64,000 bases of DNA. Origin: Myxococcales bacterium (GTDB taxonomy: Bacteria; Myxococcota_A; UBA9160; UBA4427). The notes under the pieces were generated by a model that made no database searches, had not been told where the DNA came from, and was given only the letters and a program-made list of their open reading frames with translations. Shown piece after piece: positions 49,236 through 59,369 of this stretch. The number at the start of each line of letters is the position of its first letter. The stretch's first letter is position 1. The position numbers and the translations under genes were made by a program. The stretch spans positions 163,102 to 227,101 of the forward strand of contig DUBZ01000070.1 in the NCBI GenBank assembly GCA_012960035.1. Reading direction: 5' to 3'.

Positions 49236-50152
49236 GCCGCCTCCCTTCCGAGGATCCGAACCTCGGGTTGCAACCGAATGCCGCTTTGTTGTTTCACGAT
49301 GCGCTGCGCTTCGGCGATGAGTGCGAGCACGTCGGATGCCGTGGCACCGCCGGTGTTCGCGATGAAGTTTGCGTGCACGGGTGAGATCTGCGCGCCGCCG
49401 TGAGACGTGCCCTTGAGGCCGGCTTCTTCAATCAATCGACCCGCGTAGTCGCCCGACGGATTTTTGAATACGGAGCCACATGACGGAACGTCGAGGGGCT
49501 GGGTCCCGGCGCGCTTGTCGAGCATGCGCTTGACCTCTTCTTTGACAGCGCTCGGTTCCGAAAGCTCGACTGCAAAGAGAGTGGAGACGATGACCGACCC
49601 GGGCGCCAGACCGCGCAAAGAGCGATACGAAAAGTGAAGGGCGTCGCGTCCCAGGTGCGAACGCTTGCGCCCGGTTGGGCTTACAACTTCTACGCCCAAC
49701 ACGACGTCCTTTGCTTCGCGCACGCCGATGCCCGCGTTCATCGCGACCCAACCGCCAACGGTGCCGGGAATGCCTGCACCAAACTCAAGACCGGCGAGTC
49801 CTTTGTCCCCACACAGCCGCATGAGGCTCGCATGAGAAACGCCCGCTTGTGCGCGGAGGCTTGAGTTGGGTCGTTCTTCGAGAAGTCTGAGCTTGTTGGT
49901 CAAAATCACGACGCCCTCGATACCGCCGTCGAGGACCAGGGTGTTGAAGCCGTTGCCAAGTACGGTGTGGGACAAACCGAAGCGCCGGCACGCACGGAGC
50001 AGCGCTTCGACTTCGAGCGGGCTGGCGGGTGACGCGATGGCGTCTGCTACACCACCGATGCGCAGTGAAGTGTGCCGGGACATTGGAGCGTCAAAGCGAA
50101 CGCGATCTTCAAGGAGTTGCGTGAGCGCGACTTTGGCTTCGTCGGTGATCAC
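49232..50152 (-). CDS. murB: UDP-N-acetylmuramate dehydrogenase
   Basis: TSLRIGGVADAIASP; VLGNGFNTLVLDGGIEGVVI; FGAGIPGTVGGWVAMNAG; CGSVFKNP. Confidence 0.96.
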   Translation of the reverse strand: MITDEAKVALTQLLEDRVRFDAPMSRHTSLRIGGVADAIASPASPLEVEALLRACRRFGLSHTVLGNGFNTLVLDGGIEGVVILTNKLRLLEERPNSSLRAQAGVSHASLMRLCGDKGLAGLEFGAGIPGTVGGWVAMNAGIGVREAKDVVLGVEVVSPTGRKRSHLGRDALHFSYRSLRGLAPGSVIVSTLFAVELSEPSAVKEEVKRMLDKRAGTQPLDVPSCGSVFKNPSGDYAGRLIEEAGLKGTSHGGAQISPVHANFIANTGGATASDVLALIAEAQRIVKQQSGIRLQPEVRILGREAA

Positions 50153-51540
50153 GTGCGCGCCCCTCCCGCGAGAAAGTCGAGCAGCTGCGGACCGAGACGT
50201 GTGACGTCGCCCGCACCGAGGGTGAGCACGAGGTCGCCGTCGCGAAGCAAGCCGCCAATCGCTTCGACGTTTTCACTCAGGGCCCCCACATAGCGCGCAT
50301 CGGTGTGGCCCGAGCTCTGAATGGCGGTTGTGAGATCTTCTGCACTTGCACCTTCGATCGGCGCTTCGCCTGCCGCGTAGGTGTCGCCCACGATCAGGAC
50401 GTCGCACGCAAAAAACGCAAGGCTGAACGCGGACATGCAGTCGCGGGTGCGCGAGAAACGATGGGGTTGGAAGATCGTGACGATGCGGCCCGTGTGTTGC
50501 GCTCGGGCCGCTTCGAGGGTGGCCTGTACTTCGATCGGATGATGTCCGTAGTCGTCGACGACGCGAACCCCGGCTTCGCTCCCCTTGAGTTCGAAGCGTC
50601 GCGCTACCCCGCGAAAACCTGCGATCGCTTCTGCGGTGACTTCGAAAGGAACGCCGACTTCGAGCACGACCGCGATTGCGGCGAGGGCGTTTTCGATGTT
50701 GTGGGTGCCCGGGAGCGGAAGCTCCACCGAGCCGACCTCCGTGCCTTCGTGCTCGACGGTAAACTTCATTCCCAGCGCACTCGTCTGAATGTTCTGTGCG
50801 CGAAGGTCCGCGTCGCTGTGGATGCCGTAACGCACCACCCGACCGTTGACCTTGTCGGCGAGCGTGCGAACCCGCGCATGGTCTGTGCAAAGAATTGCCG
50901 CACCCCAGAACGGCAAGTTGTTCGCGAAACGGAGGAACGCGTCTTCGAGGGCGCCCATCCCGCCGTAGTGGTCGAGGTGGTCGGCGTCGATGTTCGTCAC
51001 GACGGAAATGCTTGGGTGGAGATGAAGGAACGAGCCGTCGCTCTCGTCGGCTTCGGTAACCAGCCAGTCGCCTTCGCCGATCACGGCACCGCCCGATTGT
51101 CCTGCGCCGCGTTGTACCCAGCCGCCAACGAGTGCAGTGGGGTCGCGTCCCGCTTCGACGAGGATATGCGACACAAGCGCAGTCGTGGTCGTTTTGCCGT
51201 GGGTTCCAGAAATCGCGATGCCCTGTTTTCCGCGCATGGCTTCGGCGAGCATTTCCGCGCGCGAGATGACGGGGATACCTCGGCGCCCGGCTTCGATGAT
51301 CTCCGGATTTCCAGCGTCGATCGCGGTAGAGCGAACGACGACGTCGGCTTCTTGCAGATGGGCCGCGTCGTGTCCGATGCTGACTTGAATGCCCGACGCG
51401 CGCAGGTTGTCGATCATACGACTGTCGGCGAGGTCCGAACCACTGACCTCGAATCCACGGTGGTGCATCAGTTCAGCGATGCCGCTCATGCCGACGCCGC
51501 CGATTCCAACAAAGTGCAGATGCTTGATCCGGTTCTTCAA
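50149..51540 (-). CDS. murC: UDP-N-acetylmuramate--L-alanine ligase
   Basis: HLHFVGIGGVGMSGIAELMHHRGFEVSGSD; ISGTHGKTTTTALVSHIL; VVDDYGHHPIEVQATLEAAR. Confidence 0.98.
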   Translation of the reverse strand: MKNRIKHLHFVGIGGVGMSGIAELMHHRGFEVSGSDLADSRMIDNLRASGIQVSIGHDAAHLQEADVVVRSTAIDAGNPEIIEAGRRGIPVISRAEMLAEAMRGKQGIAISGTHGKTTTTALVSHILVEAGRDPTALVGGWVQRGAGQSGGAVIGEGDWLVTEADESDGSFLHLHPSISVVTNIDADHLDHYGGMGALEDAFLRFANNLPFWGAAILCTDHARVRTLADKVNGRVVRYGIHSDADLRAQNIQTSALGMKFTVEHEGTEVGSVELPLPGTHNIENALAAIAVVLEVGVPFEVTAEAIAGFRGVARRFELKGSEAGVRVVDDYGHHPIEVQATLEAARAQHTGRIVTIFQPHRFSRTRDCMSAFSLAFFACDVLIVGDTYAAGEAPIEGASAEDLTTAIQSSGHTDARYVGALSENVEAIGGLLRDGDLVLTLGAGDVTRLGPQLLDFLAGGART

Positions 51541-52667
51541 GATGCCGCACCTCCCGCAGCTGCGTGGCTGGGGCCCGCTTCAACGAGTTCCATGCACTTC
51601 ATGACGATGTCTTGGGCGGCATTGGGGTAGGCAACACTGCGCGCAGCATTTCCCATTGCGCTGAGTTCACCGGGAGCCGCAAAAATATCTCGAAGTGTTG
51701 TGACGATGCGCTCGCCACCCCGCGTGGCGTCATCGAGTCCCTCGAGTCGCCGCGCGGCACCGATTTTTTCGAGTTCGTCTGCGTTGGCCGCTTGATGGTT
51801 GTCCGCGGCAAACGGATAAGGGACTAGCAGCGACGGCATCCCAGCCAATGCGAGTTCTGCAATCGTAAGTGCGCCAGATCGGCAGATCGCGATGTCGGCC
51901 CATTGGTATCGCGCCGGGAGGTTACGTTCGAACACAACGACTTCTGCGGTGACCCCGGCCTTCTCGTAGGCGTCCGCGACGCGCGCGCGGTCTGCTTCTC
52001 CGGCGGCGTGAAAAACTTCGATGTCGAGTGACGCGAGCCCCGGTGCTGCAGCCATCATCGCTTCGTTGATCTGACGGGCGCCTTGGCTACCGCCAAAGAC
52101 AAGCAAACGAAATGGAGGAGCGAGTGTGCGTCGGGCGCCGCCAGACGCGAATGCTTCGACCAGTGCCTGGCGCAGGGGCACACCCAACAGGTGGCTTCGA
52201 TCTTCGGCGCCGAGTCGCGTCGCGGCGATTTCAAAACCGGGGAAAACCAGGCGTGCAAAGCGGGCACTGAGTCGATTGACCCGGCCCGGGATTGCGTTGG
52301 GTTCGATCAGTGCGATCGGGACCCGCGATACAACCGCGGCAAGCATCGCGGGCATCGCGGCATAGCCACCGACAGAGATGACGGCTTCCGCTCCGTGTTG
52401 CTTGATTGCGCGCCGCGCTCCAAACGCCGCGCGCAAAATCGCGAGAGCTCCGCCGATGCGTCCGAATACGCCGCGCCCCATGACCTGGCTGCTGTCGAGG
52501 GCCACGAGTTCGAAACCCGCGTCGGGAACGAGTTTCGTTTCAAGTCCGCGCTTCGATCCCAAAAACAAGACGCGCTGGTCCACTCGCCTGAGCGCTTCGC
52601 CTAGCGCGAGCGCGGGGGTCACATGGCCTCCGGTGCCACCGCCGGCGATGATGAACGAATGGTTCAC
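51537..52667 (-). CDS. murG: UDP-GlcNAc:lipid I GlcNAc transferase
   Basis: FIIAGGGTGGHVTPALALGEAL; FGGSQGARQINEAM; ICRSGALTIAELALAGMPSLLVPYPFAADNHQ. Confidence 0.97.
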   Translation of the reverse strand: MNHSFIIAGGGTGGHVTPALALGEALRRVDQRVLFLGSKRGLETKLVPDAGFELVALDSSQVMGRGVFGRIGGALAILRAAFGARRAIKQHGAEAVISVGGYAAMPAMLAAVVSRVPIALIEPNAIPGRVNRLSARFARLVFPGFEIAATRLGAEDRSHLLGVPLRQALVEAFASGGARRTLAPPFRLLVFGGSQGARQINEAMMAAAPGLASLDIEVFHAAGEADRARVADAYEKAGVTAEVVVFERNLPARYQWADIAICRSGALTIAELALAGMPSLLVPYPFAADNHQAANADELEKIGAARRLEGLDDATRGGERIVTTLRDIFAAPGELSAMGNAARSVAYPNAAQDIVMKCMELVEAGPSHAAAGGAAS

Positions 52668-53860
52668 CGCGACCCTCCGTCGCGCACCATGCGAACCGGG
52701 CGTGCGACCTTCGGATTGTTGTTCCTGGAAATTCCCAGCAGTGCGCCCAAGATCGTGCAGCAGAGCACGAGCGAAGTACCGCCATAAGAGAGGAATGGAA
52801 GCGTGAGCCCCTTGGTGGGCATGAGCCCCATCACGACCGCAGCGTTCAGAATTGCGGGGACCGTAAGCAGCGAAGTGGTTCCGAACGCCAACAAGAGTGC
52901 AAAGCGCGACGACGCGCGTCGTGCGATACGGGTGCCCGAGATCAGGAGCGCCGCGAACGCTCCGAGCACCAAGAGCGCACCGATCAAGCCCAACTCTTCG
53001 GCGACCAGCGAAAGAATGAAGTCGGTGTGGGCTTCGGGGAGGTAAAAGAGCTTTTGCTTTCCATTGCCGATCCCGACGCCCGACAGACCGCCCTGGCTAA
53101 ATGCGACGAAGGACTGCACGAGTTGAAAGCCGCTGCCGAGCGCGTCTTCCCAGGGATCGCGAAAGCCCGTGACCCGCCGCATCGCGTAGGGGTTGAAAAA
53201 GATGTAAGCGACGATGCCCGCGAGTGAGACTAGGCCCGGAATGACGAGGGTACGCACCGGTGTGCCTGCGACAATGAGGAGCAGCGCAACGAGCATTGCG
53301 AGCAGCACGGCGTTGCCGAGGTCGGGCTGGAGAAGCAGAAAGAGGATCGCGGGCAGCGCGACCGCGCCAGCCATGACGACGCGCCCGCGACTCAAAGCAG
53401 TGCGACCGTCCTGAGGAGCGATCACTGCTGCGACCGCGAGCACGGTTGCAAACTTCACCGGCTCTACAGGTTGGAAGCGAAAGCCTAGGCCGGGGATCGT
53501 GAGCCAACGCTGCGCTCCATTGACTTCCACGCCGAAGAGGAACGTGGCGAACAGAAGCAAGATGCCGAGAAACCAGACCGGAAGGGCGATGCGATGCCAG
53601 ACTTCAAGGGGAACGAACGCCGCGGCGGTCGCGGCGACTAGGCCCACAGCGAGGGCGCTCATGTGGTTGATGAACAAGGGCGGAATCGCCTGGTTGATTG
53701 AGAGCGGCGCCGTCGTGCTGTAACTCATCACGACTCCCATCCCCATCAACACGAGCGCGCTCAACAACAAACCACTGTCGATGCTTGCGTTCGACCCACT
53801 GAACTCGCGTTGTGCGGTTCCGATCCGGGACGTGGACGCGTTCGAATTGTGTCGATTCAT
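52664..53860 (-). CDS. ftsW: SEDS glycosyltransferase FtsW
   Basis: RWLTIPGLGFRFQPVEPVKFATV; GLSGVGIGNGKQKLFYLPEAHTDFILSLVAEELG; LPFLSYGGTSLV. Confidence 0.96.
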   Translation of the reverse strand: MNRHNSNASTSRIGTAQREFSGSNASIDSGLLLSALVLMGMGVVMSYSTTAPLSINQAIPPLFINHMSALAVGLVAATAAAFVPLEVWHRIALPVWFLGILLLFATFLFGVEVNGAQRWLTIPGLGFRFQPVEPVKFATVLAVAAVIAPQDGRTALSRGRVVMAGAVALPAILFLLLQPDLGNAVLLAMLVALLLIVAGTPVRTLVIPGLVSLAGIVAYIFFNPYAMRRVTGFRDPWEDALGSGFQLVQSFVAFSQGGLSGVGIGNGKQKLFYLPEAHTDFILSLVAEELGLIGALLVLGAFAALLISGTRIARRASSRFALLLAFGTTSLLTVPAILNAAVVMGLMPTKGLTLPFLSYGGTSLVLCCTILGALLGISRNNNPKVARPVRMVRDGGSR

Positions 53861-53866
53861 GTCAGA

Positions 53867-55225
53867 TCAACTCTCACGGTGGTGGGTTGATGAGTGGGAC
53901 GCGCGGTTCGAGTCGAGGTCCTGCACCGCGGCGCGAAAGTGATCCCCGCGGTCGGTAAAGCTTTTGAATTGGTCGAAGCTCGCGCACGCTGGCGCGAGCA
54001 ACACGACGTCGCCGGGTTCGGCACGCTGCCAAGCAGCCGTCACTGCGGCGCCGAGATCTTTTGCTCGATCGACGGGAACGCGGCCCGCGAGGGCATCTTC
54101 GAGCTGGGGCGCCGACTCGCCGTACAGGACCGCGGCTTTTACCCGTGTGGCAGCAACGTCTGCCAGCCGGTCAAACGCCAGTCCCTTGCCGCGACCGCCG
54201 GCTAACCAGACCACCGGTTCGTCAAAGCCTTCGATCGAACTTTGCGCCGCGCCAGGGTTTGTGGCCTTGGAGTCGTTGATAAAGCGAACGTCGGAAACAG
54301 TCGCGATGACCTCGCATCGATGGGGCAGGCCGGGGAAGTCGCGCAGGGCGCCGATGGCCGCCGTGGGATCGACGCCGAGGCTGTCGACGATGGCGACCGC
54401 GGCGAGCACGTTTTCGAGGTTGTGGACGCCGGCCAGCTGGAGCCCGTCGAGAGAAAGTCTCTGGGTCTCTGCGCCGTGGCGAACCACGATGGCGCCGCTG
54501 TCGAGAAACGCGCCGTCTTCGGTGGGACCGCGTCGGCTGGTGAAGATCACGCGTGCCGCACAGCTCGCTGCGAGGTCCCGACACTCGGCGTCGTCGGCGT
54601 TGAGCACCGCAACGTCGTCGGGGCGCTGGTTCGCGAAAATCGCTGCCTTTGCATCCCGGTAGGCTTCGAAGCTTCCATGTCGATCGAGGTGATCTGGGCT
54701 GATGTTCAGCACCGCTGCCACCCGGGGTGCAAAGTCACGCGTGGCCTCGAGTTGGAAGGAAGAGACTTCAAGCACGGCAACGTCGAGGGGCGCACCTACG
54801 AGTGTGAGCGCCGGCGTGCCGAGGTTGCCCGCGGCCTTCGCGCGTAGGCCCGCATGCTGGAGCATCACTTCGACGAGGCTTACGGTCGTCGACTTTCCGT
54901 TGGTCCCGGTGACAGCGACGATCGGAATTTGAAGGAATGCACCGGCAAGCTCGATGTCCCCAGCCACGTGCTTGGCGCGGCCCTCGTAGCGGGACGCCGC
55001 AATGCCAGGGCTTGGAACGACTAGATCAAAATCCGCGGGGTCGGGCCATTCGCACCCCACCGAAACCGCGATACCAGAAGCGAGCGAGTCGAGTTCAGAA
55101 AGGTCGCTGGCAGGGGCTTCGTCTGCGGCCGTCACCTTCGCACCGCGCGCGGCGCAAAAGTTCGCCGCACTGCGTCCCGACATTCCGAGACCCAAAACCA
55201 AAACACTTTTGTCCGACACATCCAT
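53867..55225 (-). CDS. murD: UDP-N-acetylmuramoyl-L-alanine--D-glutamate ligase
   Basis: VLVLGLGMSGRSAANFCAARGA; VTGTNGKSTTVSLVEVML; FINDSKATNPGAAQSSI. Confidence 0.97.
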   Translation of the reverse strand: MDVSDKSVLVLGLGMSGRSAANFCAARGAKVTAADEAPASDLSELDSLASGIAVSVGCEWPDPADFDLVVPSPGIAASRYEGRAKHVAGDIELAGAFLQIPIVAVTGTNGKSTTVSLVEVMLQHAGLRAKAAGNLGTPALTLVGAPLDVAVLEVSSFQLEATRDFAPRVAAVLNISPDHLDRHGSFEAYRDAKAAIFANQRPDDVAVLNADDAECRDLAASCAARVIFTSRRGPTEDGAFLDSGAIVVRHGAETQRLSLDGLQLAGVHNLENVLAAVAIVDSLGVDPTAAIGALRDFPGLPHRCEVIATVSDVRFINDSKATNPGAAQSSIEGFDEPVVWLAGGRGKGLAFDRLADVAATRVKAAVLYGESAPQLEDALAGRVPVDRAKDLGAAVTAAWQRAEPGDVVLLAPACASFDQFKSFTDRGDHFRAAVQDLDSNRASHSSTHHRES

Positions 55226-55324
55226 GTCGATGCGGTGCCCCTCAGCGCGCGCAAATGAACCTCGCTTTCAAACCCCTTCAATCAAATTCGGTGACGCAAC
55301 GTCGCTGCCAATGGCAGCCAACGC

Positions 55325-56398
55325 TCAGCGAAGCTTGAGCGACGACAATGCGACGAGCGCGAGGATGATCGAAACGATCCAGAAGCGAACAACGATTTTT
55401 TGTTCAGCCCAACCAAGCTTTTCAAAGTGGTGATGGATGGGCGCCATTAAAAACACTCTCTTTCCCGTAAGCTTGAAAGAGGCAACTTGAATGATCACGG
55501 ACACGGTCTCGACGACGAAAATGCCGCCGACTACGGCCAGCAAGATTTCTTGTCGAATCAAAACCGCGATGGTTCCAAGCGCGCCGCCGAGGGCGAGGCT
55601 GCCTACATCGCCCATGAAGAGCTCGGCAGGAGACGCGTTGAACCACAGAAAGCCAAGGCTGCCGCCCACCATTGCGCCGCAGAAGATCGCGAGCTGCCCG
55701 GAGCCTGGGACGTACTTGATGTTCAAATACTCGGCGATGCCGGTGTGGCCGGCGGCATAGGAAAGCAACAGGAATGTCGCGGCGGTAATCATCACTGGAC
55801 CAATCGCCAAGCCATCGAGGCCGTCCGTGAGGTTTACGCCGTTGCTCGCCGCGACAATGATGAATGCGGCCAGGGGCACGTAGAAGATGCCAATGTTCGG
55901 CGTGAAGTTCTTGAAGAACGGGACGGCAAGCTCTTTGTCAAAGGCGGGGTCGGTGTAGATCGCGATGGCGACGCCCAAAGCGAAGACGACCTGCCATACA
56001 AGCTTCGTGCGCGCCGAGATGCCCGCGCTGCTGCCTTGGGTGACCTTCTTATAGTCGTCGGTGAAGCCGAGCACGCCGTAGCCCGCCGTTAGCCCGACCA
56101 AGATCCAGACCATGCGTTGGTCAAGCTCGCTCCACAGCAACACCGAAACCAGCAGCGAGAACAGGATCAACAGGCCACCCATGGTCGGCGTGCCTTCTTT
56201 GGCTTGATGATCGGGGCCGATTTCACGAATCGGTTGGCCGATGCGCAACGCCGAAAGCTTGCGGATTAACCAAGGGCCCAAGACGAGACAGATGAACAGG
56301 GAAGTGAGTGTCGCGGCCGCGGTGCGAAAGGTGATGTACCGCACCACGTTAAAAACGCCGTATGTCTCGCTAAGCGGATAAAGGAGGTGGTAAAGCAT
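55325..56398 (-). CDS. mraY: Phospho-N-acetylmuramoyl-pentapeptide-transferase
   Basis: KEGTPTMGGLLIL; NGVNLTDGLDGLAIGPVM; FMGDVGSLALGGALG; APIHHHFEKLGWAEQKIVVRFWI. Confidence 0.98.
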   Translation of the reverse strand: MLYHLLYPLSETYGVFNVVRYITFRTAAATLTSLFICLVLGPWLIRKLSALRIGQPIREIGPDHQAKEGTPTMGGLLILFSLLVSVLLWSELDQRMVWILVGLTAGYGVLGFTDDYKKVTQGSSAGISARTKLVWQVVFALGVAIAIYTDPAFDKELAVPFFKNFTPNIGIFYVPLAAFIIVAASNGVNLTDGLDGLAIGPVMITAATFLLLSYAAGHTGIAEYLNIKYVPGSGQLAIFCGAMVGGSLGFLWFNASPAELFMGDVGSLALGGALGTIAVLIRQEILLAVVGGIFVVETVSVIIQVASFKLTGKRVFLMAPIHHHFEKLGWAEQKIVVRFWIVSIILALVALSSLKLR

Positions 56399-57825
56399 TA
56401 GTTGGACACCCCGTCGTTCTGTTCGTGCTTGTTGGCTTTCAACAGCTCTTCGACAACGCGTTCCATACGCGCGGCGCGTGAGCCTTTGACCAAGATCCAG
56501 TCGCCAGAAGCCAGAGTGGGCTGCACGGTCCTCGCCGCTTCTTCGTGTGTGTCACAGCGATGAATCTGCGCTGCAGCCATGCCAGCTTCACCTGCGCCCT
56601 GGGCGATGCCTTGCGCCGCGTCGCCCACGGTGACGAGGAGCGCAGCGCCGGCTTCAAAGACTTGCTTGCCCGCGTCCCGATGCGCCTGCGGTGCGTTGGC
56701 ACCGAGCTCGCCCATGCCACCAAGGATCGCGATACCGCGTCCTTTGGCTGCGAGGGATGCCAAGCTTGAAATCGCGGCGCCCATCGACTGTGGGTTCGCG
56801 TTGTAGGTGTCATCAATGAGAGAAACGCCGCCAGCAAGGGTGTGCCGACCCATCCTGCCCGCAATGCCCGCGTAGTTACCGAGCCCCGCGGCGATCGTTT
56901 CGACTGATAGGTCGCAAGCGACGCCGACTGCTGCCGCGGCAAGCGCATTGATCACGGTCGTGTCGCCCAGCGCTTTGATCCGTACTTGGGCTTCGCCCTT
57001 GGGCGTGAGCAGGGTGAAGTGATAAGCCCCGTCTTCTTCGAAGCGGGTGTTCTCCGCCCGCACATCAGCGTCCGGGTTGACACCAAACGAGGTGACGCGG
57101 CCCGCTGCGCGATCCGACTGGGCGCGCACATGTGGGTCATCCCAGTTGGCCACCGCGGTGCCACCCGCACCCAAGGCTGCGAAGAGGTCGCCTTTCTCGG
57201 CTGCAATCTCTTCTTGGCTGCCGAGGTATTCGATGTGTGCGGTTCCGACGTTGGTGACGAGCCCGATGTCAGGCAGCCCAATGTTTGCGAGAACGGCGAT
57301 TTCGCCGCGATGGTTCATCCCCATCTCGACCACCGCGCGAACATCCTCTGGCCTTCGCGACAACAACGTGAGCGGCACGCCGAAGTTGTTGTTGAGGTTG
57401 CCCTGGGTCTTGAGGCACGGGCCCGCGGTTTCGAGCACCGCGGAGATCATCTCTTTGGTCGTCGTTTTGCCGCAACTTCCGGTGAGTGCGATGACCGTTC
57501 CGGCGAAGCGCCCGCGGTGGCCGGTGGCGAGGTCGCCGATGCCTTTGGTCGTGTCGGCGACAGCGATTACCGCAATGTCGGCGAATGCGGTCAGGTCGAC
57601 ATCGCTGCCGGTCTGCATGAGCAACCCCGAAGCTCCCGCGTCTTTTGCTTGGGCGAGGAACTTGTGCGCGTCGTGGTTGGGGCCGACGATGGCGGCAAAC
57701 AAACAACCGGGCGTGACTTTGCGTGTGTCGATCGCGAGACCCAAAAGTTTTGTATCGGGCGAGCCCGACACGACTTCGCCGCCGCACCACTGCGCGACAT
57801 CTGCGGCGGTGTAACGGACGCTCAT
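56398..57825 (-). CDS. murF: UDP-N-acetylmuramoyl-tripeptide--D-alanyl-D-alanine ligase
   Basis: LTGSCGKTTTKEMISAVL; GNLNNNFGVPLTLL; DDTYNANPQSMGAAI. Confidence 0.97.
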   Translation of the reverse strand: MSVRYTAADVAQWCGGEVVSGSPDTKLLGLAIDTRKVTPGCLFAAIVGPNHDAHKFLAQAKDAGASGLLMQTGSDVDLTAFADIAVIAVADTTKGIGDLATGHRGRFAGTVIALTGSCGKTTTKEMISAVLETAGPCLKTQGNLNNNFGVPLTLLSRRPEDVRAVVEMGMNHRGEIAVLANIGLPDIGLVTNVGTAHIEYLGSQEEIAAEKGDLFAALGAGGTAVANWDDPHVRAQSDRAAGRVTSFGVNPDADVRAENTRFEEDGAYHFTLLTPKGEAQVRIKALGDTTVINALAAAAVGVACDLSVETIAAGLGNYAGIAGRMGRHTLAGGVSLIDDTYNANPQSMGAAISSLASLAAKGRGIAILGGMGELGANAPQAHRDAGKQVFEAGAALLVTVGDAAQGIAQGAGEAGMAAAQIHRCDTHEEAARTVQPTLASGDWILVKGSRAARMERVVEELLKANKHEQNDGVSN

Positions 57826-59369
57826 TCGCCCCCCCGTTGTCGCAGCGCGCGGCGTGCTTCATCGCGATCGTCGAAGGGAAGCTTTGTCGTTCCGACGATC
57901 TGGTAGTCCTCGTGGCCTTTGCCCGCGAGTACCACGGCGTCGTCTTTGCGCGCGATCGCGATCGCGTGTGCGACGGCTTCACGTCGATCGACGACGACGG
58001 AGTAAGCCCGTGCGCTGGCATCAAGCGCATCGATGTCGACGCGCTGCATGTCGTTCAAGCCCGCCTCGACGTCGACGAGGATGGCTACCGGATCTTCGGT
58101 TCGGGGGTTGTCGCTCGTCGCGAGAGCGAGGTCGCTTGATTGAGCGACAGCCTGGGCCATCAATGGCCGCTTCTTTCGGTCTCGGTCACCGCCGCAACCG
58201 AACACAGTAATGAGCCGGCCGGTCGAAAGAGCCCGCACCGCGGCGAGGAGCTTTTCGACAGCGTCGGGCGTGTGGGCATAGTCGACAATGATGGTCGGCG
58301 CGTCGGGGGCATCGTCTGCCACGACTTCCATGCGTCCTGGAACTTGCGGACAAGCACGCACGCCTTCAGCAATGGCTTCGGGTTCGAGGCCGAGGCCGAC
58401 ACAGATCCCGCAAGCGACCAGCAGATTCTCGAGGTTGAAGTCGCCGACGAGCGGTACGTCGAGATCGACGTTGCCCGTCGGCAGTTCGATGCAAACGCGG
58501 CTTCCGGACAAGGTGATATCTGCACTCACAAGGCGTATATCGGCGGGTGTGGTCGCATCCCGCGTAACCGTGATCACTCTAGCTCCGCGTGTTTTGGCGG
58601 CGTCGACAAACTGGCTTGCACACGAATCGTCGAGGTTCACGATCGCGCAACCCGATGCATCGAGATACTGGGTAAAGAGCAAGAGCTTTGAGGCCAGGTA
58701 GGCCTCCATGTTTCCATGAAAATCGAGGTGGTCCTGGGTGACGTTGGTCACAGCGGCAATGTTGAACTTGCAGCCCAATACGCGCCCCAACTCGAGGCCA
58801 TGGGACGAGACTTCCATCACGACATGGTCAACGTTCTGAGTTCGCATGTTGCGAAGGGTGCTCTGGAGTTCGAGGCTTTCGGGGGTCGTGTTTACCGATG
58901 GGGCTGCGTTTCCCGCATAGCGAACTTCGACCGTGCCGATGAGGCCCGTGCGTTTTCGCGCGTGACCGAGGATCGACTCCACCAAGTAGCTGGTGCTCGT
59001 CTTGCCATTGGTTCCGGTAATGCCGATTAGCGTGACTTCGTTCGCCGGCTCACCGTAAAAGCGGGTTGCGATGGCTGCGAGTGAACGGCGCGTGTCGGGC
59101 ACTTGGGCGATTGCAACGCCGAGATTCTGCGTATTTTCGGAGTTCGTCTGAACCAATAGCGCGACGGCGCCAAGTGTGATGGCACGTTCCAGGTAGTCGT
59201 GTCCATCGCTTGCACTTCCCACGAGGGCGACAAAGAGATCGCCCGGAGCAACCTTGCGCGAGTCGTAGGAAATGCCGCGGATGACAGGGTCGCTTCCGAG
59301 ATCGCAGTGCATCGATGCCGGGGGGGCGAGTTCTTTGGGGAGCGCGGCGAGCAAACTCGAAAACTGCAT
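57822..59369 (-). CDS. murE: UDP-N-acetylmuramoyl-L-alanyl-D-glutamate--diaminopimelate-type ligase
   Basis: GITGTNGKTSTSYLVESIL; VTQDHLDFHGNMEAYLASK; VDYAHTPDAVEKLLAAVR; SDNPRTEDP. Confidence 0.97.
   Translation of the reverse strand: MQFSSLLAALPKELAPPASMHCDLGSDPVIRGISYDSRKVAPGDLFVALVGSASDGHDYLERAITLGAVALLVQTNSENTQNLGVAIAQVPDTRRSLAAIATRFYGEPANEVTLIGITGTNGKTSTSYLVESILGHARKRTGLIGTVEVRYAGNAAPSVNTTPESLELQSTLRNMRTQNVDHVVMEVSSHGLELGRVLGCKFNIAAVTNVTQDHLDFHGNMEAYLASKLLLFTQYLDASGCAIVNLDDSCASQFVDAAKTRGARVITVTRDATTPADIRLVSADITLSGSRVCIELPTGNVDLDVPLVGDFNLENLLVACGICVGLGLEPEAIAEGVRACPQVPGRMEVVADDAPDAPTIIVDYAHTPDAVEKLLAAVRALSTGRLITVFGCGGDRDRKKRPLMAQAVAQSSDLALATSDNPRTEDPVAILVDVEAGLNDMQRVDIDALDASARAYSVVVDRREAVAHAIAIARKDDAVVLAGKGHEDYQIVGTTKLPFDDRDEARRALRQRGGE

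Noticed and set aside
50305-51630. 441-aa plus-strand ORF antisense to murC
   Set aside because: Codon-mirror artefact of high GC; MurC motifs are unambiguous on the minus strand.
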